In this document: positions 21,629-33,405 of the stretch, piece by piece | How the letters are laid out: each line of letters opens with the position of its first letter | Numbering within the stretch: the stretch's first letter is position 1 | Assembly (NCBI GenBank): GCA_025617375.2 | Contig: JAMYGW020000001.1 | Coordinates: 1,984,001 to 2,048,000 of the forward strand | From: Acarospora socialis | Taxonomy: Eukaryota > Ascomycota > Lecanoromycetes > Acarosporales > Acarosporaceae | DNA length: 64,000 nt | Direction: 5' to 3' | Program-made: the position numbers and the translations under genes | Notes under the pieces: generated by a model | What the model saw: only the letters and a program-made list of their open reading frames with translations | The model's database searches: none | What the model was told of the DNA's origin: nothing

Positions 21629-23991
21629 TCACCCGCCTCCCTCTACCCTTCCCTCCCCTCCCTCCTCCGCTCCGCCCCCATCCGCATCCGCATCCCCCCT
21701 CAACGGCTTGCTCGCATCATACCCCACACTCTTGACGATGCCCAATCCTTTCGTCCTGCCCTCTCGAAACAAGATACGGTCGCCCGGAGACAGATACTCA
21801 GGCCGCTGGACGAAGCGGAAGACGACGGTGGCGCGGTCTCCGGTGCGGATGTAGGCGCGGTCGATGTCGATGATGGCGCAGGTCTGCGAGACGGGGCCGA
21901 CGTGCAGCATGGCTTGGTATTTGGTCTTGATGGTGGTGGCGTGGGAGAGGATGAGGACTATTTTTGGTGGAAGGTTGGTGAGCGGTGGGGGTGTGGAAGG
22001 GGAGGGGGGAGACGGAGGGAAAGGGTACTGCGGAAAGAGAAGGGGGAGGGGGTAAAGGAGATGCGGAGAAGGGAGGGCGTCACCGACCTTCAGCGACGAA
22101 CTCGCGGTACACTTTTGGCGGATGGTCGAGTTTCGGCAAGACGACCATGCCTTTCCGCACGTCTTTTCGCCGCACCCGCTTCAGGGCGAAGGAGGCAGAT
22201 TGGCCGGCGGAGCAGACGGGGACGGGGATGCGTTTGCGTTCGATGGAGCGGATGGTTGTCGTCGTGAACTGGCCGAGGGAGTCGGGCCCGATGAGGACGG
22301 TGTCGCCGGCGTGGATGAGGCCTGTGGGTTGAGTGAGTGGTGAGTGGCTGGAGGTTGGTTGGGCTGCAGTGGGGGGTGGTCTTACCACTTTTCACGATTC
22401 CAGACACGACGGTGCCGACGAAGGGGACGGAGAAGGTGTCGTTGACGTGGAACTCGAAAGGCGCGTCCGCATCGTAGTGGCCGTGATGCGGCAAGATGTT
22501 GAGAAACGTCCGAACCAAGTCCAGGCTCTCGCCGGTAACGTTCGATACTTGGAAGATGGGACATATCCGCTGGCTCACGAATTGCGTCTTGATTCTCAAT
22601 CAGCTGTTGAAGGGCCAAGTCGAGGCTTACAAAGGCTTACAGCAGTGTTTATTGTCTCCTCGTGATTCTTGATGAAGATTGGAATTTTCCTCGCACCAGG
22701 CGACTTGAGTATTCTCGTCAACTGAGTGATAGTCTGCTGTAGAATCTGCGGAGGACAGATGTCGATCTTGGTAATCACCACCATCACTGGCACGTTCAAT
22801 GCAAGGGCAATGCCCAAGTGCTCTCTGGATTTCTGAGTTAGACAGGGTGGAGAGATGCTTCTAGCTCCAGGTTCTTACTTGCTCATGCCAATCAACCCGT
22901 TATTTGCGGCGACCATCAACAGACAGTAATTTGGACTACTGCTGAGCAAGCCAAACACTGTCGTACGCAGATAACGTTCATGGCCAGCCAAGTCAGTAAA
23001 GGTAATCACTTTAGCCTACTTCAAATCAGTCAATCTTCGCATCGCGAAGACATGCTTCGTACCGAGCGCTTGCCAATCTCTTCCCAGGAAAGCTTCCTAC
23101 CAGGCACATTCGAAGCTACAACATTCCCGCGCGTGTCAAACCCCATAATCTCCATACCAACAGAGCTGGTACGTCCGCTTTCGACCTCATGCTTGTGCCG
23201 GAAGAGATTGACACGTGCTTTGCCACGTCCATCGTCCAGACCACCTTTCACAAGAACACCTAACATGGTACTTTTGCCGGCGTCAACTATGAGTCTAGCG
23301 TCAACATCGATATCTTGTGCGCTGCAACTTAGAACGTACCGTTGCCTACCACTGCGATTCGTGTTTCAATAACATCCTCGACTGTCACCGGGTTCTGCCG
23401 TATCATCATCTTCCCAGATGCGCCCTTCTCTTTCTCATTCTTAGTCTCCGCTTCCTCTGGACCACCCACATTGCGTGTCAACAGTATCTGACAGTCTGCA
23501 TTCAGCGTGCTCGCGGCACGCCGTATCCGGTCCAAAGCAACGTCCCATTGCTCTCTGCTGAAAGCCATTAACTCCCCATTGTCTTCCTGACCAAGATCAA
23601 ACAACGTTTCGCCATGGCCTTCGAGTATTCGGCTCTGCAGCAGGTTGCTCAGTTGCTGTAGAGTCACCTCCGTCTCGTCGGTTGTGTCAAGCAACAGGTC
23701 TTTCAACCGGACCTGACAAGAGACGTCTGAAAGATCCAATGAGTCGATTATGTCGAGCTCGGCGTGGTCCTCAGTGATAGTGGATTGGGTGGAGTATCCA
23801 CTGTCTCTTGGGGCTACGGATTCGTTGCGACTAGGGTGATGCCTCTTGGCCTGCTGCTTCTCTACATAGTCGGCAAATGCGCTCAAGGCCTGTGGTTTAG
23901 ATTAGTCTGTGTAAACAGCTTAGGAAGCTCTACTGACAGTTTCGCCTTTTCGCCGCTCCTGGGGCGTCTGTTTCTGTACGCCTGCCGTCAT
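21629..23991 (-). CDS. GTP-binding protein of the GTPBP1/GTPBP2 family
   Basis: Translational GTPase related to eEF1A/eRF3. Animal GTPBP1 and GTPBP2 act in mRNA turnover and ribosome rescue. Eight exons on the minus strand: 23991-23938, 23889-23340, 23286-23063, 23015-22879, 22824-22641, 22587-22386, 22321-22088 and 21957-21629 (637 aa), all in phase. G1 is GNVDAGKST (residues ~200-208, with the intron inside it), G3 DLAGHER, G4 TKID and G5 VSNVTG. Domains 2 and 3 are marked by [61 protein letters not shown] and [12 protein letters not shown]. Residues 1-~185 are variable. The intron before TQFVSQRIC uses an AAG acceptor, chosen because it alone keeps the frame. The C-terminus ends in a short Gly/Glu-rich tail. 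Confidence 0.92.
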
Positions 23992-24531
23992 CTTCTGTTG
24001 GTGACCAGTTCAATCTCAGGTAATAGTGGGGCCGCTTGGGCTCAATTATCTTGATATTCGAGTGATCATTAGGACTCTTCGGCTGACTAGGTAGTCAAGT
24101 GTAACACTAGTTATAGATACAACATATTGCTGATAGAGTTTGTTTGCGGAGGTTAGATGGTGAAGAGTCGAGTATGGGAGGGCAAGTTCTTATCGATAAG
24201 ACATGGTGGGCGGTCGTGACGCATATCATGGTCAGTATCTAAAGCTTCTGAGTCACAGATGGGCGACATGAGGCATACAGGTCTCCCCGGTGTTTTAGCT
24301 CTCATCACGCTTCCAATTATGAATTGGACAGTGACTCTGAGAACGGTCTACTTAGAATTGTCCGAATACATTCGTCGATGTTGATCGGGGTGGACACTTG
24401 GGCCGAAGCCACCACCACCACCAAACATTGCTCCTCCACAAGCAATTTGACATGGAAGGTGTCTGGTCCTCCGGCATTGGCTGAGGGCAGTAGCTCAGAG
24501 AATCACAACTGATCCCAGAAATCCAGAGGTG
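23992..24531. other. Upstream region of the GTPBP1-type gene
   Basis: 540 bp between the start of the GTPBP1-type gene and the end of LSM3, both on the minus strand. I see no gene. A CCACCA run near 24411 is the only simple repeat. Confidence 0.45.
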
Positions 24532-25026
24532 TCATGATGGCGCTTGCGGTGAGATGAGTACGACCGAGTCACCTTCCTCCCCATCAGTTACAGGGGCTTT
24601 CACTCCCCCCCAACAAGAGGCATCAACAACTCACCCCTGACGAAAAGCATCTCCAACTGCTTCTTGACGGTCTGCATGAAATCAGTCAGTCGCCTAAGGC
24701 TAGAATTGTAGCCGCAACTCATCTTAACTATTTCCTCCTCATCTTCGTCCTCTTCCACTACGTAGACCGTCTCCTCCACGTCTCCTAGTACGAGATTGCA
24801 GTGACTATCGTACGCCTAGATTCCATTAATCAGTAAAAGATCACATCTATAAGAGTATTCCGTTGAGTTCAGAGCTCCGCGTGTGAGATTCTCGACCTAC
24901 GTGTAATCGGCCTTTGAGCTCACGGTCTCCTCTCAGCTTGACGAAGACTATCTCATCCAACGACAGACGGACGAGGTCCAGCGGCTCGGAGACCGGTGCG
25001 GCGACTCCATCATCGACATCTGCCAT
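24532..25026 (-). CDS. LSM3: U6 snRNA-associated Sm-like protein Lsm3
   Basis: Subunit of the Lsm2-8 ring on U6 snRNA (splicing) and the Lsm1-7 ring (mRNA decapping). Exons on the minus strand are 25026-24901, 24815-24729, 24671-24635 and 24572-24532 (96 aa, the normal family length). Sm motif 1 reads [45 protein letters not shown] run of acidic residues ([10 protein letters not shown]) and Sm motif 2, [15 protein letters not shown], follow. The second donor (GTTAAG) makes the acidic loop one or two residues shorter than in relatives, so that junction is the least certain. The gene is divergent from the PPR-like gene with only 142 bp between starts. Confidence 0.95.
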
Positions 25027-25168
25027 ATTAACGCTTCCAAAGTTGCTGTTCCTTTGACCCAGTGAGCTCTGTAGCTCGAGCGAGCACTGCGCTAGCGTGT
25101 TCTCGCTTTCGCGACTTCGAGAAAAAGTTCTGTACTTCGTAAAACGCTTCACGGTGCCTTCCACATGA
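25027..25168. promoter_or_regulatory. Compact bidirectional promoter, LSM3 / PPR-like gene
   Basis: 142 bp separate the two divergent ATGs, so both promoters must lie here or overlap the neighbouring gene's 5' part. No TATA box is evident. An inverted pair of TCGCG-like words occurs near 25110. Confidence 0.4.
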
Positions 25169-27094
25169 ATGAGCAATACAGTTGCCCTGCAATTGATGCA
25201 GGGTTCTTTTCTTCGTTTCGAGGCGATTGGGTCTCGTCTCGCATCTGCGACATGCCACCGTAGCAGTCCGCTCAGACTGTCCCCATTGTGCTTGGGGACA
25301 TCTTGGGTAGGACGCCGGTACGAGCAGGTTTCGGCAAGCAATGGCTCTGTCACAGCCTCCAGATCCATACAAGAACCGGGGTACCAGCAACCCAGTCCCG
25401 TTGACTCGAGCCTTCGTGTCGCATCCACCACAGAGTTGGATCACGCCGAAGAGCAAAGTGCACAACCACGAGCGAGACAAATGGTGTACCACCATCTTCG
25501 GCAGCAGAATCCAGACGGGCTCCTACGAGCCTTCTCTGAAGCGTCCACAGACTTGGAATTCGTCCGGTCAATACCGCCTGCAACTTTCACGGAGATCCTC
25601 ACGCTCCTGAGTCCAAAACACTTCATCCAGCCTTTCAAGCTTGCCCTGCACGGCCTAAGTTCGGCTGACCTTCTGCAATTGGGAATTCGACCGGTTGAGA
25701 CCTTCTTTGCGGACTTTATCGGAAAAGTGGCGGATATCATCTCGAATAGACGTCAAGCAGGACACGCCTTAGACATTGCCGACTACAGGATGCTCCTGAA
25801 TTGTGCTCGAACTGCGGGAGACGTTGGAACGGCCGATGCTGTTTGGGACGACTTATACGAAAACCGCCTCAAGCCCGACACAACATGCTACAATCACTAC
25901 ATGGAAGCCAAGTGCTGGTCTGGGCTGTATGAAGCTGCACAGAGACACAAGGTCCGTGTGATACCCCACAACATGGCCATGAGGTTGTACAAGCACCGAA
26001 GAAAGGAATTCAGTGGATACGAGGTTGGGCAACCCATGGGTGTGAAGCGGCAAGTAGTACGGTTGTTTGATCGAATGATTCGCCAAGGTCTGCTTGGAGA
26101 CGAAAGGACGTTCGTGGTGATGATGATTGCCATGGGAAGAGAGGGAGATCTGAAAGGAGTCAAGGCAATCTTGACCAAAGTTTGGAGTTTAGACGTCGAC
26201 AAGATGATGGCAGACGACGAGCTCTCCTCGGCTGTTGTGGAAGTATATCCGGAAACCTCTCCTTTGCGTCCGACGAACCGCCTACTTTCCGCAATCGCTC
26301 ATATCTTCGGCTCGAACAACGACATCCCAACAGCGCTCAGACTTGTTGACCATGTTTCCCGTCAATATTCTCTCCGGATAGCGCAACGCGTCTGGTTTCA
26401 TCTCCTGGAATGGACCTTCGTCCTCTCGCGCAAACGAGGCGGATCCCGCAAAACCGATGGTGCCTCTCACGGCCAACTACCCTCAGCCAGCGTAGGCAGC
26501 CTATGGGAGATCATGATCTCCGAGCCTTACAATATCAAGCCAAACATGCCCATGTACAATAATTACATCGCGAACCTCAACCAGCGACAAAATATCAAAG
26601 GCACCCTTCGCCTAATGCGTGAAGCAAAGGCCCTCTTCCGAACTTCCTACCGCAACTACCGCATCGCTCTGAATCGCTACGTCTTAGCCCTCAGAGACGT
26701 CCGACAAAGCGGCAATCAACACTCGGGCGCTCAAGCACAACTCGGCCAGCACCAACGCGAGCTCGAGCGCTGCCGCATACGCAGGGCCCGCGATTACAAC
26801 TTTCTAAAACGTTGGGTGCGCTTGCTCTTGGGCAATCGGCGCTGGAACGATCGCACGAGGGGCTGGGAAGACAGGGGCATGCCCGATGCCATCGAGGAGT
26901 GGCGACCTTTCCTGCCGGCCAAAGCGAGATATCAGACTCGTACCGGTACGGTGGAAATTGATATCAAAATGACGCGCATGTCAACGAGAGAATTCCTCCG
27001 TCGTCGTCGTCATCGCAGGGTAATGATGGCGTCGCGCAGACCGGTTGATTGGAGGAGCGTCAGCCGCGTTGGGAGTGTTCACAAACCTTCCTGA
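25169..27094 (+). CDS. PPR-like mitochondrial RNA-associated protein
   Basis: Single-exon 641-aa protein. It probably acts on mitochondrial mRNA or the mitoribosome; the style resembles fungal ATPase-expression (Aep2/Atp13) proteins, an uncertain match. The N-terminus is basic and Ser/Arg-rich without a long acidic run, fitting a mitochondrial presequence. Helical repeat units of PPR type can be read: [43 protein letters not shown], then [40 protein letters not shown]. Later units are [28 protein letters not shown] and [35 protein letters not shown]. The last 100 residues are Arg-rich, with [14 protein letters not shown] near the end. The start was taken as the first ATG giving a presequence-like end. 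Confidence 0.82.
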   Translation: MSNTVALQLMQGSFLRFEAIGSRLASATCHRSSPLRLSPLCLGTSWVGRRYEQVSASNGSVTASRSIQEPGYQQPSPVDSSLRVASTTELDHAEEQSAQPRARQMVYHHLRQQNPDGLLRAFSEASTDLEFVRSIPPATFTEILTLLSPKHFIQPFKLALHGLSSADLLQLGIRPVETFFADFIGKVADIISNRRQAGHALDIADYRMLLNCARTAGDVGTADAVWDDLYENRLKPDTTCYNHYMEAKCWSGLYEAAQRHKVRVIPHNMAMRLYKHRRKEFSGYEVGQPMGVKRQVVRLFDRMIRQGLLGDERTFVVMMIAMGREGDLKGVKAILTKVWSLDVDKMMADDELSSAVVEVYPETSPLRPTNRLLSAIAHIFGSNNDIPTALRLVDHVSRQYSLRIAQRVWFHLLEWTFVLSRKRGGSRKTDGASHGQLPSASVGSLWEIMISEPYNIKPNMPMYNNYIANLNQRQNIKGTLRLMREAKALFRTSYRNYRIALNRYVLALRDVRQSGNQHSGAQAQLGQHQRELERCRIRRARDYNFLKRWVRLLLGNRRWNDRTRGWEDRGMPDAIEEWRPFLPAKARYQTRTGTVEIDIKMTRMSTREFLRRRRHRRVMMASRRPVDWRSVSRVGSVHKPS

Positions 27095-30000
27095 TAACTA
27101 ACCAGCTCCATACTTCGGCACACGCTTTGGTTCGGCGTAGATATTGGCAGTCTGATCGTTGTATATGGTCGCTTATCTGTACTCTACCTGCACGCTCGGT
27201 GTTCATAATTGATTTCTCATTTTCGAACCAAGGGACTATACCGTACTTACAATGCGGTCTTGTGCTCTAGAGCGAATCAAGGAGTTCATTATAAGGCGAA
27301 ATGAGAGAGCGTAAGGTAAGTAGGCATAGACTTACTGAGTAGGAGATCTGATGTGAACATGCCGGTTATGGTACACTTGTCTTTGCTCGAAGATCTTCCT
27401 ACCTGGTACCTATGAGGTAAGCTTACTATAACCGGCACGTGACATCAAAACTTGTTGGCCGCACGAGTCTTCCCACATCTGCGAATGTATACCCGTACTG
27501 AAGACCACGACCCTATCGCAACCATTTTCCAACCCGAGCTGAACCGGCCATCCCTCCACCCCTTCCTCAGCGACAGCAACCCCACCAGACAACTTCCGCA
27601 GCTAAAGCCCTCATAGCTCTTGCCCATCCCGTCTTCCTCCCACGTCTCCAACAACGCCTCGGTCCCCATACTCCGTATTTGATTATAGAAACACGCAGGC
27701 AAATGCCGTTCCGATCCTCATTCCTATTCCCCTGGACCCTTCCCTGCGCCCATACCCATACCCAATCCACGCTTCCTCCTCCTCTTCCACCTCCCTCTCC
27801 CACCTGCACCTCCTTACCTTCTTTCCTTTTCCGCTATACTGACTTCGGCCCACCGCACCAGGCGCCCTCACCTGCAACCTCCCATCTCCGCTCCCCACCA
27901 TCCTACAAGAACAGATACCTAACGTCAACGTCCCGTAATCCTAGTGCGCGTCTGCCCTAATCCTCACATCGCCCTCCGTTTCCCTTTCCCTCTCCCTTTT
28001 CGATCAGCATCTCCACCTCCAACCTTCCCCGTCACCCTCCCTACGGATTTCTTTTGGGGAGAAAGTGAATCCAGAGCCGTCACGCAACAACCGCAGACGA
28101 TCGTCCGCTCCGCCCATCAAACGCACGCATCAACAACCCAGTTCCTCAGCCCTAACCCGACCACGATGCCGCGCCGGAGATCTCCCGAAGATCGCCAGCA
28201 TCGTGGTGCGGAAGTCGTTGGCGGCGGGAGGGTATCGGATGCGTTTGCGGTCTCGCTTTCGCTGCCCTTGCCTTCGTCCTCCACCGCGTCCGAGTCACCG
28301 TCGGGGTTGTTGGGGTTCGGCGTGCGGTTCGCCGCCGACCTCGAAACTCTCTTTCCGATCTCCGTCGTCGGAGTCGCCTTCGTCGGTCTTTTCGTCGCCA
28401 TGGACGTGAGTGTTGCGAGCTTTGCGGGTTTGGCTCGGGAGAGAGACTTGTTCGCGGCCGGGGCGACGTAGACTCTGTTGCTTTGGGGGGTTGTGGTCGG
28501 AAGGGGAGGCGCGGGATCGGGTGATGGCGGATGTTCTGAGGGGAACAGAGATGAGGTGGTGGTGGGTTAGGTGGACGAAGCTGTGGGGTTGTTGTCGCAC
28601 AGTTCGTGTACCAAAATGGTAATCATCAGCACGTGACGCCGGGGAGCTTCAGGAACAACTTTGAGCTTGTAGTTGACTACCACCAGCACAACGCTGATTG
28701 TCGCCATCCACACACATAGCCATCCACCCTCTTTCCTGGACACACTTCGTTCCGGTACTAGTATTTCTTACATCCGCAGCGACCCTTCCTTCCCAATATG
28801 CCACCGCTATGCGCCCAACTTGAATGGAACTCTTCAGGAGCAAGGCTCCATTCGCACTGTAGAAGGCCTAAGATACAACATTGCTTCTTATATGATATGT
28901 GACATATCAATAAGCTGATGTGTTGAAAGGGCTAATCATGGAATCTCCTCGAAAGGAGCGGAAGTCTGAATGGCAAAACGTTACAATGAACTATCAGGTA
29001 GAAATGATGCTTTCAAAGAGGGTTCTATGACCGCAATGGCATTCTAGGCGATAATGCTGTTCGACTACTGAGAGTTGACTGATGAGGACAGGGCAAGAGC
29101 ATGCACAAGAAGTACTACTCAAGTGAAGTGTGACAGGAGATCCACTGGCAGTTGCATAATGAGTAGAATGACTTTCAATTGCGTACAGGCATCGACACCG
29201 TGAACAGGACAAGGATAACGAAAATGTGTGCGAGTTATGTCTAGCAATCCCATCCTGTTTGTGGAACCACTGGTCTGCCCTCATAAGATCGTGAGAGGGG
29301 GAAACTGTCTTGGCGAAGGGCCTATTGGAATAAACATAATCTGAAATACATTGATTCGGAACCAATACAATGGGATCGGCTGGTGGAAGAACGTGCGCAC
29401 GGGAGGTGACTCGGCCCGTAATCTGTAGGAGAGGGATCTCCAAACGGTTGAGAACAAGCCTCTACGACGGCCGGGGTTGATGATCTCAGATCTGGCATCG
29501 GACAACGAAGAAGCAAAAACGATGCCACGACGAATCATCTCGTTGCCGTTACCTAATAATGCTTGCTTGGCACAGTATATTCCGCAACAGGTGAGCTGAG
29601 GTCGAATGATATTGACATTCGACAATAAGTAATTGAGAGAATTGTAATGCATAAGCAGCTCCGTGGAGATGGTTCAGCTAATAATGTTCCCGTAAATGGG
29701 GCGTGTGAGCTGTAATAATGGAAGTGCAGTCAAAAGGCGTCAAGCGAGGCTGCAAGGCGGTGGGAAGGGAAGGCAAGGGACCTCGGGCGATGATCCGGTG
29801 ATCAGTCCGGGGCACAGGCTTGGGGAGCATACACATATTCCGCCTTTGAGCCACCGCTCAAACCATGCAATTGACTCTGGCGGTAATTATCAGGTGCTTC
29901 ATAGACCACCTCGGGATACGCGAACTCGTATGCACATCCAACTTTTTGAGTCATCCTCTGCTGACAACTGACGAGATTATTAATGCGGGCGTAGAAGGGC

Positions 30001-30528
30001 GTCCTCATACCTTACCGGTACAGGATGCAACTGCAGTTATGGGTCCTCGCCCGAAAACGGCTGGAAAGTGCGGGGGCACATTTTCCTTCCCACCATCTCT
30101 GCATGACGAACATATGTGTAAGCACGATCTGATGTCAGTCAGGCACCTGCACTGCAAAAGCTACTAGTACCGATCCGGAAAACTAAGCGAGGTAAGCCTG
30201 GACAATAATACTGTGTATGCATCAACAAGGCGGAAGCGAGACCCTTCTCTTTCCACATGGGGACATGGGGAGGAAAACCTTGATGGGGAGGGCGGAGGTT
30301 CCGTCAGGTTGACTTTGTTAGCGGCTGTTCCTTCCGTCACCACAAGACAAGTCAAAGTAAATACATAATAAAACCTGGTGGAGGGGCAGCCGGGTTGTTG
30401 TTGTTCTTCTTCTTCAACACCATCCTTTTCCCAATTATACCACCTACGTCGGTGCTCCTCCGAACGTTGGTATTATGAGCATTGCACCACAGAACCAGCT
30501 ACAGACAGGTTGAATTGCTCCTGGTGTC
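27095..30528. other. 3.4-kb gene-poor region
   Basis: No gene with a recognisable domain. From 27550 to 28500 the DNA is strongly strand-biased (pyrimidine-rich on +), which opens long frames on both strands by composition. One minus-strand frame with an ATG is listed separately at low confidence. From 28640 to 30500 I see only short frames without known content. The last ~150 bp before 30529 is probably the leader of the arrestin gene. Confidence 0.45.
28117..28401 (-). CDS. Possible small protein, unrecognised
   Basis: A 94-codon frame beginning at an ATG at 28401. It starts MATKRPTKATPTTEIGKRVS and continues with a Pro/Asn/Asp/Glu-rich stretch. The frame stays open for ~55 codons upstream of the ATG, which could be a coding first exon or a pyrimidine-rich leader. 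The last ~30 residues (from APRCW) look less protein-like and may be intron read-through. I do not recognise a family. The region's skewed composition could create such a frame by chance. Confidence 0.25.
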   Translation of the reverse strand: MATKRPTKATPTTEIGKRVSRSAANRTPNPNNPDGDSDAVEDEGKGSESETANASDTLPPPTTSAPRCWRSSGDLRRGIVVGLGLRNWVVDACV

Positions 30529-31908
30529 ATGCCCTCACGCCTACTGAGCTTCGGACGCAGCCCCACCTTGCCGACATCCTCGCCCACTCCTGAACCCGCC
30601 GTGGAGGAGGAATCACCAACCAGATCTAAGAAACACCTCCCTCATCTGGGGGAACAGCACCGGCAAAGCTTCACAATGGACCACTTTCATCTTCACAAGG
30701 ACCATGACAAGAAAGAGAAACGCCTTAGCTTTCCAGGGCGGATCCCCTCGCCTGCAAAGCACAGTCCCAAGATGGCGGCAACGAAGCCGGCGAAGATGGA
30801 CATTGTCATCGAGTCTCCCCCTCTGGTCTTCTACGGCAACTCCAACCAGTCAACTGGAGCGCTGCTTTCCGGCCAGCTGAAGCTCAACGTCACGGAACCA
30901 GAAATCAGGTTGCAAAAATTTGAGATGCACTTGCTCGCATGTGTGACCACGAAGAAACCAGTAGCAAAAGACTGCCCGGATTGCGCGTTGAAGGGTAGTG
31001 AACTGTTCAAGTGGGAATTCGTAAAAGAGCCGCTATCGTTGAAGAAGGGCGAACATCAATTCCCGTTCAGCTACCTCCTACCAGGCCACCTCCCGGCAAC
31101 AACTCACGGTCACCTCGGCGTGATCGAGTACACTCTCTCCGCCCACGCAGTCACTTCTCTATCTGACACCATCGATCTCAAGCATCCGCTTAAGATCCAA
31201 CGTGCAATAATACCAGGCCTACAGAAATCCTCGGTGCGGATCTTCCCGCCCACCAACCTCACAGCTACCGTCATCCTTCCCCCTGTCATCTACCCAATCG
31301 GCGAGTTTCTCGTAGACATGCGCATGAATGGCGTCGTCACCAAGGGCAAAGACACACAAACCCGCTGGCGATTACGGAAAATGAATTGGCGGATAGACGA
31401 ACACAGCAAGATGGTCTCGCCGGCCTGTCACAAACACGCGCACAAAGTCGGTGGAGACGGGAAAGGGGTTTTACACCAGGACACGCGGACCATCGGAGGC
31501 GAGGATATCAAAGACGGGTGGAAAACGGACTTTGACACGCAGGGCGGACAGATTGAGATTGAGTTCAAGGCCTCCATCAAACCATCATTGAAACCACTTT
31601 GCGACGTCGAATCACCGAGCGGCTTTTCCATCACGCACACGCTGGTTGTTGAGTTGATTGTAGCCGAGGAATACTGCCCGAACAGGAATACAAAGTTGGT
31701 GACGCCGACGGGAGCGGCCAGAGTTCTACGGATGCAGTTTACGCTCTTGGTCACGGAGCGGAGTGGATTGGGGATCAGCTGGGATGAGGAGCAGCCGCCC
31801 ATGTATGATGATGTTCCCGCCAGTCCACCTGGATATGGGCGGGCTGTAGTGGAGGATTATAGCGGAGAGCCTTTGCCCTACGAAGAGTTGGATCGGATGC
31901 ACGTGTAG
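30529..31908 (+). CDS. Arrestin-like trafficking adaptor, LDB19 type, with two PPxY motifs
   Basis: Arrestin-related adaptor that would recruit a Rsp5/NEDD4-type ubiquitin ligase to plasma-membrane transporters for endocytosis. Single exon, 459 aa. Residues 1-~95 are a Ser/Pro/His-rich tail. The arrestin-N fold starts at MDIVIESPPLVFYGNSNQSTGALLSGQLKLNV, the hallmark of the LDB19 subgroup. It continues through LQKFEMHLLACV, LKKGEHQFPFSYLLPGHLPATT and GVIEYTLSAHA. The arrestin-C part includes IQRAIIPGL, IYPIGEFLVDM, RWRLRKMNWRIDEHSKMVSPACHKH and SITHTLVVELIVAEEY. Near the C-terminus are PPMY (423-426) and PPGY (433-436), the ligase-binding motifs. ATG context and the long leader support the start at 30529. 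Confidence 0.9.
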   Translation: MPSRLLSFGRSPTLPTSSPTPEPAVEEESPTRSKKHLPHLGEQHRQSFTMDHFHLHKDHDKKEKRLSFPGRIPSPAKHSPKMAATKPAKMDIVIESPPLVFYGNSNQSTGALLSGQLKLNVTEPEIRLQKFEMHLLACVTTKKPVAKDCPDCALKGSELFKWEFVKEPLSLKKGEHQFPFSYLLPGHLPATTHGHLGVIEYTLSAHAVTSLSDTIDLKHPLKIQRAIIPGLQKSSVRIFPPTNLTATVILPPVIYPIGEFLVDMRMNGVVTKGKDTQTRWRLRKMNWRIDEHSKMVSPACHKHAHKVGGDGKGVLHQDTRTIGGEDIKDGWKTDFDTQGGQIEIEFKASIKPSLKPLCDVESPSGFSITHTLVVELIVAEEYCPNRNTKLVTPTGAARVLRMQFTLLVTERSGLGISWDEEQPPMYDDVPASPPGYGRAVVEDYSGEPLPYEELDRMHV

Positions 31909-33405
31909 GCAGCTGCGGATCGGCGTCCTCAACATCGGTCGCGGTGCTGATTTGATATCGTCACCTTCATTCACCTCTCAAAGCAATTCGAACCACCACC
32001 AGCCACCATCGCCCATGGGACTGGTCTTGGAACCCTCGTCGTCTTACACCCAATTGGTGTAGGTGTCACCTATCCCGTCGGCTTTACCACCATTCCTCAC
32101 ACTATTCGTCCCCAGCACGGCCTCATTGTTATCATTTACAATACCCCTCTCATTCTACTCGGTCGAAACATTCAGTCTCCAACTCCTGTCCGTTGCCATG
32201 ACGGAACATATACCCATAGGTCCCATTACGCATCACGTTATCCAACCCATTGACGCAACTCAATTCCTTCCTTCTGCAACGACCTCCATCTTATCATCCG
32301 AGCGCTACATTCATCTTTAAAGCCTTGCTCTTGGCTTGACCTAGGTTACATACGGTGTTAAGGTACAATGCGTTGGAAATGCTGCGATTCAGCGGGGCCT
32401 TCAATTTCATCTAAACTCCATTGTTTCCCGCGTCGGGGAGTAGCTTTCCGTCTCAGACTGCCTGTATCCATACTATGCACCTACCTGTACATAACCGTAG
32501 CGAAACAGCGTGTATAAAATGCCACACATGCATCCTTACTCTCTATTATCATCCTCACTGTCATGCTCTTCTCACACCTCCTCTGACCCTCCTGCCCCTT
32601 CCCAGCCACGACCCCCAACACCCTCTCTCCCCCCTCCCCTCCTCTTAACCTCTCCAACCACCCCCTCCCCTCCCCTCCTCTCCAGTTACAGTCGGGAGCC
32701 CTCCGACAGAGGACCTCCGTCCACTGAACGGCATCACATTGCAGCATCGAAGACGATGATTTCTTCATCGCTCCCCAGCTCTCTCACGCTCTCGACTGTC
32801 CAGTCTTCTCATCGCTCTCCTTTCCCATCTCCCTCGCCGTGTCTTATCCCTCAATCGGTCGTCCGTCCGAGAGGCAATCGTCAAGTATCGCGTTCAAGGA
32901 GCGAAATAACGACTGAAACTGTGCGTCGAAGAGCGGTGGCGACCGAACATGTCACGGGCGGTTGGTCGGTGGTGGTAGCGGCGGGGTTCGGGATGGTTGG
33001 TGTGGATTGAGTCAGGTCGGCGTGGTAGGTAGGTGGGTGGGTGAAGGATATTGTCGAAGGTGCAGAGGACGGAAGGGATGGCCATGATCATGAATCCCCG
33101 TCGTCGTAGTCGAGAAGGAAAATTGGGCTTTCTCGCGCAACAGCAAGTTGTGCAAGCCACGCCACCCAGGCCGATCTCTTTCCTTTCTTTCCTTTCCGTC
33201 CGCCCCATCCCATCTTCCATCTGAGGCGCAACGCAGTCCTCCGTAGATAGCGTACCACACACAGCCATCTCCTCGTGCAGCGCAGAAGTGGACAGACGCC
33301 CACGCAGCAGAACCGCATATCGCTGTCTCACCACCCGCGGCCAATCTCCAAACGACCGTAACTATACACCCTTTGAGACGGCTCATAACCCCCACCAACC
33401 TCTCC
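31909..33405. other. Convergent region between arrestin and DUF7719-like genes
   Basis: About 1.5 kb between two stop codons. C/T-rich runs around 32560-32690 and 32810 open frames by composition. I see no gene and no recognisable domain. A minus-strand frame over 33012-33452 overlaps the true end of the DUF7719-like gene in another phase and is a shadow. Confidence 0.45.

Noticed and set aside
32063-32768. Several 75-95 codon frames on both strands
   Set aside because: Created by C/T-rich runs; no domain or splice-supported structure.
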